Assembly (NCBI GenBank): GCA_030146155.1
Contig: JASLCF010000014.1
Location: 1 to 16,256, forward strand
Length of the DNA stretch: 16,256 nt
Source of the DNA: Savagea sp.
Lineage (GTDB): Bacteria > Bacillota > Bacilli > Bacillales_A > Planococcaceae
Reading direction: 5' to 3'
The position numbers and the translations under genes were made by a program. This document shows, piece after piece, positions 14,040 through 16,256 of the stretch (position 1 is its first letter; the number at the start of each line of letters is the position of its first letter). Under the pieces are notes generated by a model. The model was not told the DNA's origin. It saw only the letters and a list, made by a program, of their open reading frames with translations, and did not search any database.

Positions 14040-14421
14040 TTGAATGCCCCCCTAACTTTTCAAAGTCAGCATACGTTTTTGGTAGTGGTTCTGGATTAGA
14101 TGGATCAAGTGGTGATGCAACAGCTTGACTACTTTTCACTTTCATACCATCTGTAACAGGGGTCATACATGCACGGATGTTAGGGTCGTCATTTACAACA
14201 ACTCGACATTCAAAGCAGTGTCCAATGTTACAGTAGATACCACGTGGCGTATTTGAAAATTCATGGTGTCTTAAAGTACGTACACCATGCGCAAGTAAAG
14301 CAGACGCAATTGTGTCACCTTCATAAGCAGTATACGATTGATTATCAAACGTAAATTGAATTTCTTTTTGATTTGTTAAATCACCTAAGATAGGATGATT
14401 CATAATGCGCTTACTTGTCAT
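14032..14421 (-). CDS. [2Fe-2S] ferredoxin-like subunit (SoxA N-terminal domain / HcnA type)
   Basis: This small 129-residue electron-transfer subunit has cluster ligands C64, C69, C72 and C85 in GIYCNIGHCFEC and IRACMTPV, the pattern of the 2Fe-2S domain of HcnA and of the sarcosine oxidase alpha N-terminus. FTFDNQSYTAYEGDTIASAL is the typical lead-in. The ATG at 14421-14419 lies eight bases after AGGAGG. A longer frame from a GTG at 14430 would start inside the ribosome site. It overlaps the upstream BFD-like gene by 11 bases and the downstream flavoprotein by eight, which indicates coupled translation and a shared complex. Confidence 0.88.
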   Translation of the reverse strand: MTSKRIMNHPILGDLTNQKEIQFTFDNQSYTAYEGDTIASALLAHGVRTLRHHEFSNTPRGIYCNIGHCFECRVVVNDDPNIRACMTPVTDGMKVKSSQAVASPLDPSNPEPLPKTYADFEKLGGHSND

Positions 14422-14683
14422 CAACCGCACCTCCTAAATTTGCAAGAGAAACGGGACGAACAGGTGGTTGTACTTTTAAAGGTACATTGTCTGTTGGTGC
14501 ATGATGATTGACATTAAGTAAAACTTTATCAACCGCTGGACGACATGTTCTCCCGCCACAAAATCCCATTCCTGCTCTAGTACGTAATTTTAACTCACGT
14601 GGTGAACAATTGTACTTCTTAGCTGTTTCTTCTAATTGTTGAAGTGAAACTTCTTCACATCGACAGACGATAACTTCTTGCAA
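14411..14683 (-). CDS. Stand-alone BFD-like [2Fe-2S] protein, first gene of the dehydrogenase operon
   Basis: This is a protein of about 90 residues with the four-cysteine pattern of bacterioferritin-associated ferredoxin-like domains: CRC (C7, C9) and GFCGGRTC (C42, C47). The same domain is fused to the large flavoprotein in many HcnB/LhpF proteins. Here it is a separate subunit, as in some archaeal and Firmicute proline or hydroxyproline dehydrogenases. I place the start at a TTG (14683-14681), five bases after AGGAGGGG. The next ATG upstream-like codon would put the ribosome site inside the coding region and add an implausible hydrophobic leader. The tail after residue 60 is proline-rich and likely flexible. 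The use of TTG suggests a tuned subunit level. Confidence 0.8.
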   Translation of the reverse strand: MQEVIVCRCEEVSLQQLEETAKKYNCSPRELKLRTRAGMGFCGGRTCRPAVDKVLLNVNHHAPTDNVPLKVQPPVRPVSLANLGGAVDDK

Positions 14684-14713
14684 AATAACCCCTCCTAAAA
14701 GAAATAAAAATAA

Positions 14714-14742
14714 ATTGTAATAAATCCATTCTAACATAAAAA
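14714..14742 (-). promoter_or_regulatory. Candidate promoter of the minus-strand dehydrogenase operon
   Basis: TACAAT on the minus strand (14719-14714) lies about 30 bases ahead of the TTG start, with a poor -35 TTTTTA (14742-14737) 17 bases further up. The -10 is good and the -35 weak, so activation by a regulator is possible. Confidence 0.35.
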
Positions 14743-14748
14743 AATGAG

Positions 14749-14776
14749 TTCATTTATGGTAAAGTGTGAATATAGG
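14749..14776 (+). promoter_or_regulatory. Candidate promoter of the DAO-family subunit gene
   Basis: TTCATT (14749-14754), 16 bases and TATAGG (14771-14776) precede the plus-strand gene. Both boxes are weak. It lies back to back with the minus-strand promoter, so the two halves of the complex probably share a control region of about 130 bases. Confidence 0.3.
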
Positions 14777-14811
14777 AAAAATTTTTTAAAAAAGAATTGG
14801 AGGGTTTAGCA

Positions 14812-15990
14812 ATGAGCAAGAAGAGTTATGATGTTGCTGTAATTGGTGGCGGTATTGTTGGAAGTTCAATCGCTTACTATTTAGCAGAAGCAGGAATTGA
14901 CGCAGTACTGATTGAAAAAAATGATATCGCAAGTGGAACGAGTTCAAGATGTGACGGAAACGTAACAATTGTCGATAAAGATCCAGGTTTTGACAGCTTG
15001 ATGTCGTTAAAGAGTCAAGAGTTAATTGTCGATTTACAAGATAAATTAGAACTCCCGTTTGAATATCGTGAAAGCGGAAGCATTTTAGTTTGTGACAATG
15101 ATGATGAGATGCAAGCTGCTGCAGAGTGGGCGAAGATTCAAAACAATGCAGGATTAAAATTCAATGTTCTAAATCACAATGATATTCGTAAAGAATCTCC
15201 TTTCTTCGCTGACGATATCCCTGGTGGAATCGAATGTGAAACAGACTCATTGATTAACCCGTACATGTTCTGTTACTCACTTGTACACAAAGCACAGCAA
15301 TTTGGTTTATCTTTGTTAACGAATGCTCAAGTTACAAATGTGACAAAGAATGAAACAGATTTCACAATCGAAACAACGAATGGAACGGTTCATGCCAATA
15401 AAGTTGTAAATGCTGCCGGTGTTTGGGCGCCATTTATTGGTGAAATGTTAGGCATTGATATTCCAATCATTCCACGTAAAGGACATATTTTAGTTGGTTC
15501 ACGTGCTCAACCAGTTATGATGCGAAATGTGATGGAATTTGGTTACTTAATGAATAAATTCCGTCGTGAAAGAAAAGTAGATGCAAGAACTGCTGAACAT
15601 GGTGTAGCTCTAGTACTAGAACCGACTGAGAGCCAAAACTTCTTAATTGGAAGTAGCCGTCAGTTTGTGGGCTATGATGCTGCAATTGATATGGAAGTTG
15701 TCCATACATTAGCGCACCGTGCATTAAGATTCTTCCCGCAAATGAATGATTTTAAAATGATTCGTGCATATACAGGTTTCCGTCCATATACAGAAGACCA
15801 CTTACCGATTGTATCAGAAGTGGAAGAATGCCCAGGGTTCTACATCGCTGCTGGACATGAAGGAGATGGAATTAGCTTAGCAACTGCAACAGGTAAACTA
15901 ATTGAAGAATTGATTTCTGGAAAAACAGAGACGATTATTCCAACAGAACCTTTACGTTTTGATCGTTTTAAAAAAGCAGTTCAACAGTAA
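14812..15990 (+). CDS. DAO-family FAD-dependent amino acid dehydrogenase subunit (HcnC / LhpE / PDH-beta-like)
   Basis: This 392-residue flavoprotein is of the D-amino-acid oxidase / sarcosine oxidase beta / glycine oxidase superfamily. The N-terminus has VAVIGGGIVGSSIAYYLAEAG (dinucleotide motif about 8-28) and VLIEKNDIASGTSSR. The C-terminus has AYTGFRPYTEDHLPI and IAAGHEGDGISLATATGKL, both typical of the family. It should be the catalytic subunit that oxidises a secondary amine or amino acid, with electrons passing to the iron-sulfur and FAD subunits encoded divergently. The ATG at 14812 is seven bases after GGAGGG. A TTG at 14797 overlaps that site and is rejected. No racemase, epimerase, pyrroline-carboxylate deaminase or transporter gene lies nearby to fix the substrate. 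A good terminator follows. Confidence 0.88.
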   Translation: MSKKSYDVAVIGGGIVGSSIAYYLAEAGIDAVLIEKNDIASGTSSRCDGNVTIVDKDPGFDSLMSLKSQELIVDLQDKLELPFEYRESGSILVCDNDDEMQAAAEWAKIQNNAGLKFNVLNHNDIRKESPFFADDIPGGIECETDSLINPYMFCYSLVHKAQQFGLSLLTNAQVTNVTKNETDFTIETTNGTVHANKVVNAAGVWAPFIGEMLGIDIPIIPRKGHILVGSRAQPVMMRNVMEFGYLMNKFRRERKVDARTAEHGVALVLEPTESQNFLIGSSRQFVGYDAAIDMEVVHTLAHRALRFFPQMNDFKMIRAYTGFRPYTEDHLPIVSEVEECPGFYIAAGHEGDGISLATATGKLIEELISGKTETIIPTEPLRFDRFKKAVQQ

Positions 15991-16005
15991 ATAACTAAAA
16001 ATAAC

Positions 16006-16071
16006 GCTAGCTCTAAACATCTCATTCCTCGGATTACTTCCTAAGAATTGAGGGTTTATCTAGCTTTTTTT
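16006..16071 (+). terminator. Intrinsic terminator of the DAO-subunit gene
   Basis: GCTAG (16006-16010) pairs with CTAGC (16060-16064). The stem continues inward through TAAAC/GTTTA and CTCATTC/GAATTGAG with small bulges. Seven Ts follow at 16065-16071, about 15-80 bases after the stop codon. Confidence 0.75.
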
Positions 16072-16118
16072 GATTCAAAAAATGATTAAAATAAAAGAGA
16101 AGAACTCATTCATTCGAG

Positions 16119-16130
16119 GGCACTGAAAAA
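16119..16130 (+). repeat. Short intergenic sequence shared with the left end of the window
   Basis: GGCACTGAAAAA here is identical to the reverse complement of 181-192. Both copies lie between genes just beyond a terminator. I recall the phrase as a recurrent intergenic motif in Bacillales, which is unverified. Confidence 0.35.
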
Positions 16131-16166
16131 CCTACGTTGTTTTGACGGATTAGTTGTTCAAATAAA

Positions 16167-16210
16167 AATAAGGCACTTTCCATTCAATCACGAATAGAAA
16201 GTGCCTTATT
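16167..16210 (-). terminator. Intrinsic terminator facing the gene to the right of the window
   Basis: A perfect 14-base-pair stem, AATAAGGCACTTTC (16167-16180) with its complement at 16197-16210, encloses 16 bases. On the minus strand the exit is T-rich (TTATTTTTATTT), whereas the plus strand exit is mixed. It most likely ends a minus-strand gene coming in from the right. Confidence 0.7.
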
Positions 16211-16220
16211 TCTTCGCCTA

Positions 16221-16256
16221 TTACTGACTCTTTTTCATTGAGTAGTTCCAATATTC
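16221..16256 (-). CDS. Possible C-terminal end of a minus-strand gene (partial)
   Basis: On the minus strand the last 36 bases read EYWNYSMKKSQ and then TAA at 16223-16221, about ten bases before the terminator at 16210-16167. A stop right before a minus-strand terminator is what a gene end looks like. A second minus frame stays open through the terminator, so the assignment is weak, and 11 residues are too few to name a family. Confidence 0.3.
   Translation of the reverse strand, partial: EYWNYSMKKSQ

Noticed and set aside
14684..14737. Hydrophobic leader (signal peptide or membrane anchor) on the BFD-like protein
   Set aside because: The hydrophobic run arises from translating the ribosome binding site and upstream A/T-rich DNA. 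The shine-dalgarno AGGAGGGG would lie inside the coding frame.

Overview
The window comes from a low-GC Gram-positive bacterium of the class Bacilli. The evidence is AT-rich coding sequence, strong AGGAGG-type ribosome binding sites, U-tailed intrinsic terminators, a short HisG paired with HisZ, and a PHP-type histidinol-phosphatase (HisJ) divergent from hisZ, an arrangement I recall from Listeria. The GC-rich block in the first ~120 bases resembles a dispersed intergenic element I recall from Bacillales genomes, which would favour Bacillales, but the genus cannot be fixed from the sequence alone.

Layout. Bases 1-200 hold the GC-rich repeat and a terminator. A HAD-family phosphatase (215-892, minus) is divergent from an NADP-type glutamate dehydrogenase (1047-2429, plus). 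A 575-base gene-free stretch follows, holding the gdh terminator, a 16-bp direct repeat, a tiny ORF and the hisJ terminator. Next comes the histidine locus: hisJ (3005-3802, minus) and the tightly packed plus-strand operon hisZ-hisG-hisD-hisB-hisA-hisF-hisIE-hisC (3916-10720), ending in a terminator. rlmN (10890-11963) has its own promoter. A 468-base gene-free stretch (11964-12431) is full of hairpins. The right end carries a multisubunit flavoprotein dehydrogenase of the HcnABC / hydroxyproline-proline dehydrogenase type: three overlapping minus-strand genes (a BFD-like [2Fe-2S] protein, a SoxA-N-like [2Fe-2S] ferredoxin and an FAD/NAD(P)-type subunit), followed by a small four-helix membrane protein. 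The DAO-family catalytic subunit is divergent on the plus strand. The far right end has a terminator facing a minus-strand gene that starts outside the window.

How the genes work together. HisZ/HisG, HisIE, HisA, HisF, HisB, HisC, HisJ and HisD cover every step from PRPP and ATP to histidine except for one subunit. hisH, the glutaminase partner of HisF, is missing from its usual place between hisB and hisA, with no remnant in a 9-base junction. The HisF here also departs from consensus in the usual DRDG and LRDxGDP motifs. Control appears to act through overlapping divergent hisJ/hisZ promoters and three tandem TAAAGTGN repeats, not through a T-box leader. The most interesting points are the missing hisH, the repeat-bearing divergent his control region, the split flavoprotein complex of unknown substrate, and the repeated or hairpin intergenic elements.
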